Shown: positions 41,699 through 50,661, counted from the stretch's first letter. The stretch is 50,880 bases of DNA from an uncultured Eubacteriales bacterium (GCA_900317025.1 ONFG01000019.1:1-50880), one strand, 5' to 3'. Notes: a model not told the origin generated them from the sequence alone. Made by a program: numbers and translations.

Positions 41699-41727
41699 AT
41701 TTTACCACATACAGCCACATAAAGCAA
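41699..41727 (-). promoter_or_regulatory. Sigma-A promoter of the nusB operon
   Basis: TTGCTT (41722-41727), 17 bases, TAAAAT (41699-41704) on the minus strand, about 70 bases before the ATG of nusB. Confidence 0.65.
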
Positions 41728-41784
41728 TAGATTCGATTTACCGAAAAATTACATTTTTTTAACCACAATATTTGCGTTCAAAGA

Positions 41785-42477
41785 TTAAGCCTGCCCCCCT
41801 TCAAACATTTCCGACAAAAGCCCGACCGCGCGCTTTTCGATGCGGGAGACATAAGACCGCGAGATACCGAGCCTTGCAGCGATATCCTTCTGTGTGAGAG
41901 GGTCGGCGCCGTTCAACCCGTAGCGAAGCGTTATTATATCGCGCTCGCGCTCGGGCAGCTTTTCAAGGTACTGCGCCGCCTTTTCGGATCCTATTTTCAG
42001 GAACGTCTGCTCGGCGATATCCGTTTCGTCGGCAAGTATGTCGATTAGGGTAAGCGCGTTGCCGTCTTTGTCGGTGTCGATGGTATCGTCGAGGGAGATG
42101 TCGAAGGCGTTTTTTTTGCGGCTGCGAAAGTACATAAGTATCTCGTTTTCAATACAGCGCGAGGCGTAGCTCGAAAGCTTCGTGCTTTTTGAGATATCAT
42201 AGCTGTCGATCGCTTTTATCAATCCGATCGTGCCGATGGAAACGAGGTCGTCGCTGTCACAGGGCGCGTTATAATACTTTTTGACGATATGTGCGACAAG
42301 CCGCAGATTATGCTCGATGAGTCTGCTGCGGGCGCTTTTATCGCCGTTTTTCATCAGCTCAAGGCATCGCGCCTCTTCCTTCGCCGACAGAGGCTTCGGA
42401 AACGACCCCGCCCCGACGACGTGGAGGACCGCGACAAGTGCAAAATTGCTCAGAAACGAGATGATAGCTTCAAACAT
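41785..42477 (-). CDS. sigK: Sporulation sigma factor sigma-K, pro form
   Basis: 230 residues from ATG 42477 (MFEAIISFLSNFALVAVLHV); a frame extension upstream is not supported. The first about 30 residues are a hydrophobic pro-sequence, as in pro-sigma-K, which keeps the factor inactive at membranes until SpoIVFB-type cleavage. Then come sigma-70 regions 2 (LIEHNLRLVAHIVKKYY ... DLVSIGTIGLIKAIDSYD) and 4 (LPERERDIITLRYGLNG ... TQKDIAARLGISRSYVSRIEKRA). The sequence is continuous, with no skin-type insertion. It directs late mother-cell genes during spore formation, so the host likely makes spores. A divergent lipoprotein gene starts 180 bases away. Confidence 0.9.
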   Translation of the reverse strand: MFEAIISFLSNFALVAVLHVVGAGSFPKPLSAKEEARCLELMKNGDKSARSRLIEHNLRLVAHIVKKYYNAPCDSDDLVSIGTIGLIKAIDSYDISKSTKLSSYASRCIENEILMYFRSRKKNAFDISLDDTIDTDKDGNALTLIDILADETDIAEQTFLKIGSEKAAQYLEKLPERERDIITLRYGLNGADPLTQKDIAARLGISRSYVSRIEKRAVGLLSEMFEGGQA

Positions 42478-42572
42478 ATTACCACCGCCTAAGATAAAAT
42501 ACGGGCAAAACCGCGCCCTACAAACATTATATTCACCCCCGCTGAAAATAGTAGCGGCGGCAGGTTGCCGAG

Positions 42573-42601
42573 TTGACAGAGCGGGGATTACGTGGTAAAA
42601 T
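42573..42601 (+). promoter_or_regulatory. Sigma-A promoter of the cohesin-like lipoprotein gene
   Basis: TTGACA (42573-42578), 17 bases, TAAAAT (42596-42601). The ATG follows 56 bases later with AAGGAAG. Confidence 0.75.
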
Positions 42602-42657
42602 CTATTTAATAAGATGCGGGCGACCGCTATTTTGACAAAGAAAGGAAGAAAATTAAA

Positions 42658-43449
42658 ATGTTTCATCTATTTTCCAAGCGCGCCGCAGCCGTGGCTGCCG
42701 CCGCACTGTGCCTCTGTATGATCGCCGCGGGCTGCGGCAATAAGGACACAGACACCTCGTCGATCGGGGAAACATCGTCGATTGTTCAGACGACGGACTC
42801 CGCCGGGAGCGAGGCTTCTTCAAGCGAGAGCACATCCGGAAAAGAGACTTCGAGCAAGGACACTTCAAGCAAAGCCTCTTCAAAGGAAAGCTCCAAGGCT
42901 GAGTCGGCAGCAGCTTCCAAAGCCGAAAGCGCTAAGGCAGAAAGCTCGCAGGCAGCAGAAAAGGCCAACACAAAGCCCGCCGAAAGCACTGCTCCCGCAG
43001 AGGAAAGCAAGGCCGACAGCAGCTCCGTCAAGTATCACGCAGGCGATACTGTCGCAGTTTACGTAAAGTTCGGTCACATTGCGATGAACGGTCAGCCCGC
43101 CAAGATCGGCGCATACGACTACTGGCTCTCTTACGACGCGTCGGCGCTCGAGTACGTCTCCTCATCGGAGCAGACGACCAGTGACCTAAAAATGGTCAAC
43201 GAGAAGGAAGCCGGAATGGTAAAGATCGCTCACATCGCCGCACTTGGTTTCAGCGACGACTACACTGGCGAGAAAAAGCCGACATATAAGGTCACATTTA
43301 AGGTCAGGAAAGACACCGACGACCTCGGTCTGAGCGGTCAATGCCCATCTCTCGCAGCTGTTTCGATGGACGGCAAAACGACTCAGGTGCTCGTCAACAA
43401 CAAGGGTCTTAAAGATACCTACTCCGATTTCTCCGTAGAAATCGAGTGA
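42658..43449 (+). CDS. Lipoprotein with a Ser/Glu/Lys/Ala stalk and a cohesin-like domain
   Basis: 263 residues. A signal peptide ends in a lipobox (CMIAAGC; lipid-modified Cys26). Residues 27-125 are a low-complexity stalk of SSK, KAES and SSE units. The C-terminal domain (about 127-263) resembles a cohesin: it starts HAGDTVAVYVKFGH, then KIGAYDYWLSYDASALEYVS, and later PTYKVTFKVRKDT, the usual order of beta strands and spacing. Cohesins bind dockerins to hold enzymes in complexes; here the anchor would be the membrane, giving a one-cohesin cell-surface receptor. The match is by eye, so a related immunoglobulin-like domain is possible. It is a single-gene unit with promoter and terminator, divergent from sigK. 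Confidence 0.65.
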   Translation: MFHLFSKRAAAVAAAALCLCMIAAGCGNKDTDTSSIGETSSIVQTTDSAGSEASSSESTSGKETSSKDTSSKASSKESSKAESAAASKAESAKAESSQAAEKANTKPAESTAPAEESKADSSSVKYHAGDTVAVYVKFGHIAMNGQPAKIGAYDYWLSYDASALEYVSSSEQTTSDLKMVNEKEAGMVKIAHIAALGFSDDYTGEKKPTYKVTFKVRKDTDDLGLSGQCPSLAAVSMDGKTTQVLVNNKGLKDTYSDFSVEIE

Positions 43450-43456
43450 TCCGACA

Positions 43457-43488
43457 AAAAGGACGGTCCGTTGGATCGTCCTTTTTTT
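43457..43488 (+). terminator. Terminator of the cohesin-like lipoprotein gene
   Basis: AAGGACG and CGTCCTT form the stem, followed by TTTTTT on the plus strand, a few bases after the stop at 43449. Confidence 0.85.
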
Positions 43489-43496
43489 GCAGGGTG

Positions 43497-43530
43497 AAAA
43501 AAGGGCGACCCGCGAGGATCGCCCTTTATT
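43497..43530 (-). terminator. Terminator of the pilus operon
   Basis: On the minus strand AAAGGGCGA and TCGCCCTTT form the stem, followed by TTT. It lies 12 bases after the last pilin gene. Confidence 0.85.
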
Positions 43531-43541
43531 GTTCTTATGAT

Positions 43542-45026
43542 TTATGCCGCTGCGTTCGCTTTTCTGCGAGCCTTGAAGGCAAGTACGATCATCGCGCCGC
43601 CGATAAGCGCTACCGCAAGACCGATCGCGGAAATGCCGATTATTCCGGCGCCGCCCGTTACAGGAAGGTTCGTCTTCTTGACGTTGAGAACATCGATCTC
43701 GGTCGTCTTGTTGTCCTTCATCTTGACTTTAACCTCGAGAACGTTTGCGTTCTCCTGGTAGCCGTCTGGCGTTTTTGTTTCCTTGATGTAATAGGTGCCG
43801 TCACGCAGACCGATAAAACGGAAGATGCCGTCCTTGTCGGAGACGGACTGCGCAAGCTTATCCTTACAGTCTTTGTCGGAGTAAAGCGTGAATTCAGCGC
43901 CGGAAAGCGCCTTCTTGTCGCTGTCGTGCTTGAAGCCCTTTATCTGAGCCGTCCATACGACTACAACGGGCGATTCGATCGTCGTTACCGGGATCTTGAC
44001 AGGTTCACCGTCGGAATCAGTGTCAACGTCGGTGTCGGAGCCGTCAGCGTCAGGCGCGCCCTTGAGCTTCGTAAAAGTAAGCGTTGCGGAGTTGGGGATC
44101 AGCTCACCGACCGACTTATCAGCCTCGAGGTCGATGTATGTCGGGAAGATGATGTCGATCCACTTATCTTTATAAGAAGCGAGATCAGCAGGCTTGAAGT
44201 CCACGGTGATCGTCTGCTTGGAAACGTCAGCTGTATAGGAAGACGCCGCAAGCTCTTTGCCGCCGACGCTTGCCTTGACCTCGGACTTGTCCGGAGGGAT
44301 AAGCCTGTTGTCGAGAATGTCGCCTACAGAGAAAACACTCATCATGTCGATGCTGGAGGGTACCAGTACGGAGACCTTCCAATATGCTCTGTGGCCGATA
44401 ATAGAAGCTATGTTGCCCTCTTCGCCCCATGTCTTGCCGTTGTCTTCCGAGACCTTCTTCGTGATCTTCGGGTTCGGAAGCTCCTTTTCGATCTCCTCGT
44501 CGGTGTCGTCTACCTCACTGTCCGGCTCCTCGGCGTGGTTGATCTCCTGCTTCGGGTACGCGTAAACCTCGTACATAAAGCCGGTTCCTGCCGGGTCGGT
44601 CATAGGAAGATCTACAAGGAAGGGAACGGTCGTGCCGGCTGCATCTGCGGGCTTCTCGTTTTCAACAACGAGATAACGCCCCTGCGCCTGCGCGGGAACG
44701 GTCACGGTAACTGCGCCGCTTTCGTCTGTAAGAGCCGATGTAAAGCTGGGTTCAGCGTCGGGAAGCTCTGTCAGGGTCTCGTCGTCGTCTACCCTGTAAA
44801 GGGCAAAGCCGACGCCTGCGATGGGCTTCTTGTCGGTGATCGTAAGCTTCTCGCCCGTTACGGACGAATCAACGGTAACGTCGCTGCCGTTCTCGGTTTC
44901 CAAGGCATAAATCGTAAGGGTAACGTCCTTTGTCGTGTCCTTTACCTGTGCGGACGCTGTGAGGGCAAACGAGCCCAGTACGATCACTGCCGCGAGGAGG
45001 ACACCGAGAAATCTTTTCATTTTCAT
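43542..45026 (-). CDS. LPxTG-anchored pilin-like protein (third gene of the pilus operon)
   Basis: 494 residues; start ATG at 45026 (MKMKRFLGVLL), with AAGGA at 8 bases; other ATGs upstream and downstream fit less well. Signal peptide, then Ig-like domains. A pilin motif appears as YEVYAYPK, and an E-box in YYIKETKTPDGYQE (CnaB-type domain, isopeptide-forming). An acidic DTDVDTDSDG stretch lies between domains. The C-terminus has the sorting signal LPVTGG, a hydrophobic helix and KARRK, for sortase. Such proteins are pilus backbones joined by Lys-Thr bonds through the YPK lysine. The neighbour (45087-46628) is a paralogue, so one is probably the main shaft and the other a minor subunit; I cannot tell which. 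Confidence 0.88.
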   Translation of the reverse strand: MKMKRFLGVLLAAVIVLGSFALTASAQVKDTTKDVTLTIYALETENGSDVTVDSSVTGEKLTITDKKPIAGVGFALYRVDDDETLTELPDAEPSFTSALTDESGAVTVTVPAQAQGRYLVVENEKPADAAGTTVPFLVDLPMTDPAGTGFMYEVYAYPKQEINHAEEPDSEVDDTDEEIEKELPNPKITKKVSEDNGKTWGEEGNIASIIGHRAYWKVSVLVPSSIDMMSVFSVGDILDNRLIPPDKSEVKASVGGKELAASSYTADVSKQTITVDFKPADLASYKDKWIDIIFPTYIDLEADKSVGELIPNSATLTFTKLKGAPDADGSDTDVDTDSDGEPVKIPVTTIESPVVVVWTAQIKGFKHDSDKKALSGAEFTLYSDKDCKDKLAQSVSDKDGIFRFIGLRDGTYYIKETKTPDGYQENANVLEVKVKMKDNKTTEIDVLNVKKTNLPVTGGAGIIGISAIGLAVALIGGAMIVLAFKARRKANAAA

Positions 45027-45086
45027 AGACATTGTCCTTTTCTTTATACATTGTGCAGAAGCTTGGTTCTGCACTGGTGCGTAGGA

Positions 45087-46628
45087 TCAGCGAGAGCCGA
45101 CCTTTTTTGATCTGAAAAAGTATACGCCGCCGATAATCGCAAGCGCCGTGCCGATAAGAGCGTACATTCCGGCGCCCGTTCCGCCTGTGAGCGGAAGCTC
45201 TGTCGAGGGGATATCAACGATGTAGTTAACGTTTTCGAGAGAGAAGTTAGCTTCGGTCGCCTCGGCGATCGTCGCTGCAGCACTCGGAGTGAACTTCACG
45301 AGAGCGTCGTCAAAGCCCTTGATCTCAAACGGGATCTTCGCGCCGATAAGCTCATAGCCCTCGGGAGCCTTTGTCTCGAGCAGGTAATACTTACCAACTG
45401 CGAGACCCTTAATGGAGTATTTGCCGTCTGTAGACTTGATAACTGCGCCGATGGGCTTGTCATCAGCCGCATTACAAAGCTGGAACTCGGCGTTGAGCTT
45501 CGTCTCGGCGTCGCCCTTTTTGATCTTAGTAAAGTCAAGAGCGCCTGTCCAAACGTAGGGGTCGTCCGTGCCGTCCTTATCGCCGGGGTTGATCGGCCAG
45601 GTCGGCTTGGGCTCTGCGTCGGTATCGGTGTCGGGAGTATCCGTATCTGTATCGGGGAGCTTGTCGGGATCGACATTGTCGTCGTTAGTGTCAGGCGTAT
45701 TGTCGGTGTAGCCGGAAACGTCAGCCGAGTTTGTGTACTGGAGAACAACGTGGTTGCCGATCCTCTGAGCGATGGAGTCGGGGTTAGCAAGGTCGATCTC
45801 GGTCGTGTACTTAATGTCGACAGTCGTCTTTGCAACGAGCTTCTTGATACCGGACTCGGCAAACGTAAGAACGAGCTTGCCGTTTGCGTCGAAGCTGCCG
45901 GAGTAATCGCCGTCTGCAAAAGCCTTGTCGTCGCCTTCCGCATTATTGACAGCGGTCACCGCAGAGGGATTGATGAGCCTCTTGTCGAGGATATCGGTAA
46001 CGACAAGAGACTTGTAGTTCTCGATGTTCTCGGGAAGATTTACCGTGATTCTCCAGTAAGCGAGCTTCTTGTCGTAAGAGAGGATCGAAGCCTCCATGCG
46101 GTAGTCGGCGTCCTTATCGGAGACCTTCTTTGTGATAGTCGGGGTGGTTTGGAATACGGGGACCTTCGGATAAACGTCTACCGTGTAGAGAAGACCGTCG
46201 TCCGTCGGGTTGGTCATCGGGAGGTCGACCTCGAACTTCGAGACAGCGGAAGTCTGGTTGGCACCGAGAGTCTTCTGTTCAACGGTGTATCTGCCCTTTT
46301 TGAGGTTTGTGACCGAAGCAAGACCGGCCTCGTCGGTCGTGATGTCGGTCGTGAAAGCGTCGTCGCCCGTTCCCATCGAAACGGTGAAGACAGCGCCCGA
46401 TACCGGAGTTTCAAGAGCGTCGCTCTTGCCCTCTACATCAACCTTGCCCGTTGCACCCTCTGTGCCGGCCTGAGCCGTGTTGGGAGTGCCTGCGTAGAGA
46501 TGTATGTTGAGCGTCAGCGGTTTTTCGGCGTTGTAGACGACGTCGTCGGCAGCGCTCGCACTGATCGCAAAGCATGACATCACAAGCATGACAGCCAGCA
46601 ACACGCTAAAAAATCTTTTTCCTTTCAT
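45087..46628 (-). CDS. LPxTG-anchored SpaA-like pilin (second gene of the pilus operon)
   Basis: 513 residues, ATG at 46628 with AGGATAG upstream. Signal peptide ending ISASA, then an N-terminal domain with a predicted isopeptide CnaB-like fold, the pilin motif YTVDVYPK, a DTDTDTPDTDTD acidic linker and a C-terminal CnaB domain with E-box KYYLLETKAPEGYELI. The sorting signal is ELPLTGG followed by a hydrophobic helix and FRSKK. The features match major pilins such as SpaA. It lies between the tip-protein gene (57-base gap) and the second pilin (60-base gap), with no terminator between, so the three genes are one transcript. Confidence 0.9.
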   Translation of the reverse strand: MKGKRFFSVLLAVMLVMSCFAISASAADDVVYNAEKPLTLNIHLYAGTPNTAQAGTEGATGKVDVEGKSDALETPVSGAVFTVSMGTGDDAFTTDITTDEAGLASVTNLKKGRYTVEQKTLGANQTSAVSKFEVDLPMTNPTDDGLLYTVDVYPKVPVFQTTPTITKKVSDKDADYRMEASILSYDKKLAYWRITVNLPENIENYKSLVVTDILDKRLINPSAVTAVNNAEGDDKAFADGDYSGSFDANGKLVLTFAESGIKKLVAKTTVDIKYTTEIDLANPDSIAQRIGNHVVLQYTNSADVSGYTDNTPDTNDDNVDPDKLPDTDTDTPDTDTDAEPKPTWPINPGDKDGTDDPYVWTGALDFTKIKKGDAETKLNAEFQLCNAADDKPIGAVIKSTDGKYSIKGLAVGKYYLLETKAPEGYELIGAKIPFEIKGFDDALVKFTPSAAATIAEATEANFSLENVNYIVDIPSTELPLTGGTGAGMYALIGTALAIIGGVYFFRSKKVGSR

Positions 46629-46685
46629 AATACTATCCTACTTTCATGGTATTAGTCTTTTAATTAATGAAAACGTTCCGAGAGA

Positions 46686-49600
46686 TCACGATCTTCTCGC
46701 TGTTTCGGAGCCTTCCTTCTTTGTCGGTCTGAGGATATAGATGCCGAGCGCGATGAGTGCAGCGCCGATCAGGATAATTATTGCCACGCCGACGCCGCCC
46801 GTCTTGGGCATTTTCCTCGACTTGGGGTTGGTGATGTCGATCTGAGCGTTGTCATTTTCCCTGACCTTGACATGGACATACTCGCCGAGAAGCTCGTAGC
46901 CCTCTGCCGACTTAGTCTCATATACAACGTAATCGCCGACGGGAATCTGACTGAACACAGCCTTGCCGTCCGCTCCGGTAACTTCGGTCATGGGCGTTTC
47001 AGCCGAGGCAGGGATCCAGCCGTCGTCTGTCTGAACTGCTTTTACGAGCGCGAAGGAAACGTTTTCGAGAAGCTTTCCGTCTTCGCCGGACTTAACGACT
47101 GTTACGTCGCCAAACTTCTGATTTGATGTGTTTTTGAATACAACATCGGCCGGGTCGACCTCGTTGCCCGCGGAAAGAACTGTATATGTTCTGCCGCTCG
47201 ATGTCACTTCCTTCTCGTTGACCGTGTAATACTTGACACTGATCGGAGAGGAAGCCGCGTCAACCGTTACCCAGTAGCGCGTACTGTCGCAGGTATAGTC
47301 GCCGTCGGTCTTGCTCGTCTCTTCAAGCATGTAATCATACGTGCCTGTGAGCATGAGACCGTCGAGCACGAAGGAGACCGCGCCGTTGTCAGAGTTCTTA
47401 GCCGTCTTTTTATCGTCCGTCTTCTCGCCGTTTACGACCTTTGTAAGAGCGAAATCGAACTTGACGCTCGAGGGAGCACCGTCGAGAAGCTTCTTCGCAT
47501 TGACGACTGCCGTGTCGGAATTGATCGTGTTGTTGAATTCTACAGCACCGCCGACCGTTACCTCAACGGAATCCTTCTGAGCCGTGTAAATTTTCTTCTG
47601 ATCGTCCGTCATCTTCTCAACGAACTTGACGGATGATCCTACCGGAAGACCGGTCAGCTTTTCGCCGTAATAGGAGTTTGCCGTAACGGAGACTGTACCG
47701 TCCTTCTTCGACGGATAAGACGTCTCGCCGGGGAGCTTGACGAAATAGTCAAAATCAAAGACGGAGCTGTCGCTTTCGGAATTTGTGACGTTTTTCTTTA
47801 TAGTGACCTCGCCGACCTTTATCACGTTCGTAACGGAGACGGTGAAATCGTTATACTTATCGTTTTCTGTGCTGCTTGTGTTGAAATCGAATGAAACGGA
47901 ACCGCCGCCGTTTTCGCCTGCGTCTGCCGCAGCTCTGTTATTAACGATCACTCCCGTGTCAGCGGTGGAGTCGTTCTTTACAAAGTTGTCTGTGACGGTA
48001 TATTTCGTGTCGTATTTATAAGCCGACGTGACGGTCTCGGCGATGGTCACCTTTTCGCCGTCAACGAGCTTATTGGTATACTTTTTGGAAACTCCACCGT
48101 TGATCGTATCGGAGATAGAGCTGCCTTTATCGCCCGTGATCGCAAAATCGAACTTTTCGGTATTGGAGGAAACGAAGCTGTTCTCTACTCGGGTCTTAAC
48201 GGAGCTGGCAACGCCGGAAAGATCGAGCGTCTTCTCGACCGTAAGGAAGTTGTCCGGTTCGGGGATAGTCGGGCTTACGGAGAAGCCGAGATGCAGGTTG
48301 CTCTCAACGAGACCTCTTTCCATGTAGAACACCGTGAGCGTATGCTGCTTCTTTGTATTGAACTGTTTCGTCTGACTGCCGGATGGCGTTGTATAGTCGT
48401 CGTCTGCGAGGAAGATCTTTGATTTAAGATCCTGTGTCGCCTGTGCCACAACGCTGCCAAACTCCGACTGCCCCTCTGTGGGGTTTTCCTTGAGAACTCC
48501 CGCGCCGGTATCGACCGTCGAGGAAAGCCTATCAATGTTGAAGTTGATGCTTCCCTTTGCGTTTCCGTGGTCGCCGCCGAGGTCGAGCGCAAGCTTGCCG
48601 TCGACGAATACCCATACGTCGTCATCGCCCTCAAAGGTAAACTCCATAGGCTCGTTCGTTTTAACGTAGGTTCCGTCGGATTTTGTGGCGTAAATGTTGC
48701 CGTCCTCGGTGAGGTTGAAGTCGATATCGAGTCTCATGCCGAAGCCGTAGTCTCTGCCGATGCCGTTGCCGTCTATCGTATTGTCAAACGGGAAGAAGCC
48801 TCTGTGGTCGCCCGCCTTGTTGTTGCCAAGTGTAAGATATGCGTCAATGATCTGCTTACTGCGGTCGTTCGTGTAGTGCATCTGAGTGGCTTGGCCGTTC
48901 TCATATGTAAAGTAAGCAATATCGGGGTCTACATTGTCGCCGGCTTTGCCCATCGAGTCGAACTCATACTTGGTGTACTTATAAGTCGTTCCGGGTACGG
49001 TCGCGTTGACGACTCTCATCGGGAACTGCGTAGTTACAGTATTTGTGTAATCGTTGGCGCCGCTGAAATACGGAGATGTCATGCCGCCCTTCATCACAAG
49101 CTTGCCGTTTCTCGGCGAGCCGGTTCCATCGAGGGAATCCTCAACGAGGCCCTGTATGCTGCCGGCATAAGCGTTATTGTCGGTGTTGTCGAGCTTTGAC
49201 TTGATAGCCTCGGAGTTGTTGACGAAGACGCTGAAGTTGTTAAGCCCCTCCATCGTTGTGTAAGAGCTGGTCCAAGCTTCACTTCTGAGGTGCGAGTTCC
49301 TGAAGGTAAACGGATTGCCGTTGTCGTCAGTCGAGTTGCCCGCAGGGATCGACGCTCCGAGCATATTGATGTCCATGAGCGTACCATAAGGGAAGTTATC
49401 GAAGCTCTCGGAGTAATTCTTATACGTCGTGTCTCCGAAGGTGTACTGAGTCTGGTCATACGCGCTCCAGTGAGACGTAAAGTTACCGAAGTAGAGCGGG
49501 TAATTCCAGTTGTTTGCAGGCGTTCCCGCCAAATCGGAAATGTAGCTGTTGAAGCTCTTGTAGGGAATCCTGTTGCGGTAGGTCCTCGAGGTATGCTCCT

Positions 49601-50321
49601 CCTTGAGCTGACTACGCCAGCCGTAAACAAGCTCGTAGTCTGTCAGATAGTCGTAGAACGTCGCGTCTACGGGATAGATCTCCACATTGCCCTTCGTGGT
49701 GCTGTCTTTTCCGACATACTCGGCTATCATGTTGGTGTTGCCGTAAACCGGGCTGCTCGTCGGATCGCCGAGGTCGTTGTCATACCAGCCGGAAGTCTCG
49801 AGCGTGTTGTCGCTGTTGCAGTTTACATAGAAGATCTTGCCGCTCTGCACCGCAATGTTGCCAGTCTGAGTGAGCACATCGCTAGTCGGGAATACGTTCT
49901 CTTCCGTCCACGAGGAGTGTTTCGTCATGCGAAGCACCTGGAAGTGCGTGCATACCTGTCCCTCGGGGATATAAAGGACGTAGATCGCCTTTGTCGCGAT
50001 GTCGTGACCGTCATAAGGGTCATGCGTTATCTCAAAGCTGTAAGCGTCGAGATAAGCGAATTTGCCGGTCTGGGGCTTTGCGGAGTCTTCACTCCACCAC
50101 CAAACTGCCGGGCGTGCGCCATTCTGGATCCACTGTAATCCTTCCTGTCCGCCTGCCGCAAAGTCAAAGAAGATACAGCTATCGTACTTCGACTCGGCGT
50201 CCGCCTCGAGATTAACGGCACTTCCCACAAAGAGCGTCGAGATCAGCATCAAAACGGCAAGGACTACAGACAAGCTGCGGACCGATCTTCCGCGGATCAA
50301 TTCTTTGGTTGAAAAATGCAT
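46686..50321 (-). CDS. Large fibro-slime pilus tip/adhesin protein with MPxTG anchor
   Basis: 1211 residues; start ATG at 50321 (MHFSTKELIRG), with GGAAGG about 10 bases upstream. Signal peptide (about 15-45). The region around residues 450-700 has the fibro-slime domain pattern: DYGFGMRLDIDFNL, FEGDDDVWVFVDGKLALDLGG, and HTLTVFYMERG. Then come several Ig-like repeats of the FctA/Spy0128 and CnaB type (KVTIAETVTSAYKYD; YDYMLEETS; DYVVYETKSAEGYELL). The C-terminus is KMPKTGG, a hydrophobic helix and PTKKEG, a sortase signal in which Leu is replaced by Met. It is the first and largest gene of the operon, as is usual for tip adhesins; the ligand is unknown. Confidence 0.88.
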   Translation of the reverse strand: MHFSTKELIRGRSVRSLSVVLAVLMLISTLFVGSAVNLEADAESKYDSCIFFDFAAGGQEGLQWIQNGARPAVWWWSEDSAKPQTGKFAYLDAYSFEITHDPYDGHDIATKAIYVLYIPEGQVCTHFQVLRMTKHSSWTEENVFPTSDVLTQTGNIAVQSGKIFYVNCNSDNTLETSGWYDNDLGDPTSSPVYGNTNMIAEYVGKDSTTKGNVEIYPVDATFYDYLTDYELVYGWRSQLKEEHTSRTYRNRIPYKSFNSYISDLAGTPANNWNYPLYFGNFTSHWSAYDQTQYTFGDTTYKNYSESFDNFPYGTLMDINMLGASIPAGNSTDDNGNPFTFRNSHLRSEAWTSSYTTMEGLNNFSVFVNNSEAIKSKLDNTDNNAYAGSIQGLVEDSLDGTGSPRNGKLVMKGGMTSPYFSGANDYTNTVTTQFPMRVVNATVPGTTYKYTKYEFDSMGKAGDNVDPDIAYFTYENGQATQMHYTNDRSKQIIDAYLTLGNNKAGDHRGFFPFDNTIDGNGIGRDYGFGMRLDIDFNLTEDGNIYATKSDGTYVKTNEPMEFTFEGDDDVWVFVDGKLALDLGGDHGNAKGSINFNIDRLSSTVDTGAGVLKENPTEGQSEFGSVVAQATQDLKSKIFLADDDYTTPSGSQTKQFNTKKQHTLTVFYMERGLVESNLHLGFSVSPTIPEPDNFLTVEKTLDLSGVASSVKTRVENSFVSSNTEKFDFAITGDKGSSISDTINGGVSKKYTNKLVDGEKVTIAETVTSAYKYDTKYTVTDNFVKNDSTADTGVIVNNRAAADAGENGGGSVSFDFNTSSTENDKYNDFTVSVTNVIKVGEVTIKKNVTNSESDSSVFDFDYFVKLPGETSYPSKKDGTVSVTANSYYGEKLTGLPVGSSVKFVEKMTDDQKKIYTAQKDSVEVTVGGAVEFNNTINSDTAVVNAKKLLDGAPSSVKFDFALTKVVNGEKTDDKKTAKNSDNGAVSFVLDGLMLTGTYDYMLEETSKTDGDYTCDSTRYWVTVDAASSPISVKYYTVNEKEVTSSGRTYTVLSAGNEVDPADVVFKNTSNQKFGDVTVVKSGEDGKLLENVSFALVKAVQTDDGWIPASAETPMTEVTGADGKAVFSQIPVGDYVVYETKSAEGYELLGEYVHVKVRENDNAQIDITNPKSRKMPKTGGVGVAIIILIGAALIALGIYILRPTKKEGSETARRS

Positions 50322-50350
50322 TAATTTTTCCTTCCTTTCTTCAAAAATAC

Positions 50351-50396
50351 GATCTGCCATGTCCGTCGCTTCTGACACAGCGCAAGCCGGCAGATC
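50351..50396 (-). promoter_or_regulatory. Stem-loop in the leader of the pilus operon
   Basis: GATCTGCC (50351-50358) and GGCAGATC (50389-50396) pair perfectly, with an inner CGCT/AGCG stem. It lies in the leader RNA between the promoter and the ATG at 50321. No known riboswitch is recognised (no c-di-GMP motif). Confidence 0.5.
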
Positions 50397-50437
50397 CACA
50401 CAACAGAGATCGCAGCGGTCGTCTCTATTGTATATAC

Positions 50438-50466
50438 ATTATATAGTATTTCTTAAAGTTTTACAA
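50438..50466 (-). promoter_or_regulatory. Sigma-A promoter of the pilus operon
   Basis: TTGTAA (50461-50466), 17 bases, TATAAT (50438-50443) on the minus strand. The leader is about 110 bases. From 50467 to 50661 the DNA is A+T-rich with no gene seen; it holds a perfect 7-bp inverted repeat (50591-50597 and 50609-50615, TTATCAT/ATGATAA). Confidence 0.7.
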
Positions 50467-50661
50467 TAGCTTTGTTAATTTTATTTCAAAAACAGGTTAA
50501 AATTTGTTAAAAGCACTTACATTTTCGGTTGTCTCACGGGCGTTATCGTAGAATTTTCCTCAAAAAGGCATTTTGCCGGTTCCATAATGCTTATCATACA
50601 TATTTTTCATGATAATATATATATGATTTGAGGGACAAACAAACCTTATAGTGGGGCTATT

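Noticed and set aside
42478-42666. N-terminal extension of the sigma factor
   Set aside because: The ATG at 42477 gives the typical pro-sigma-K start; the extension overlaps the divergent promoter region and matches nothing.
50322-50437. c-di-GMP riboswitch for the pilus operon
   Set aside because: I looked for the conserved GEMM core and did not find it in the leader or further upstream.
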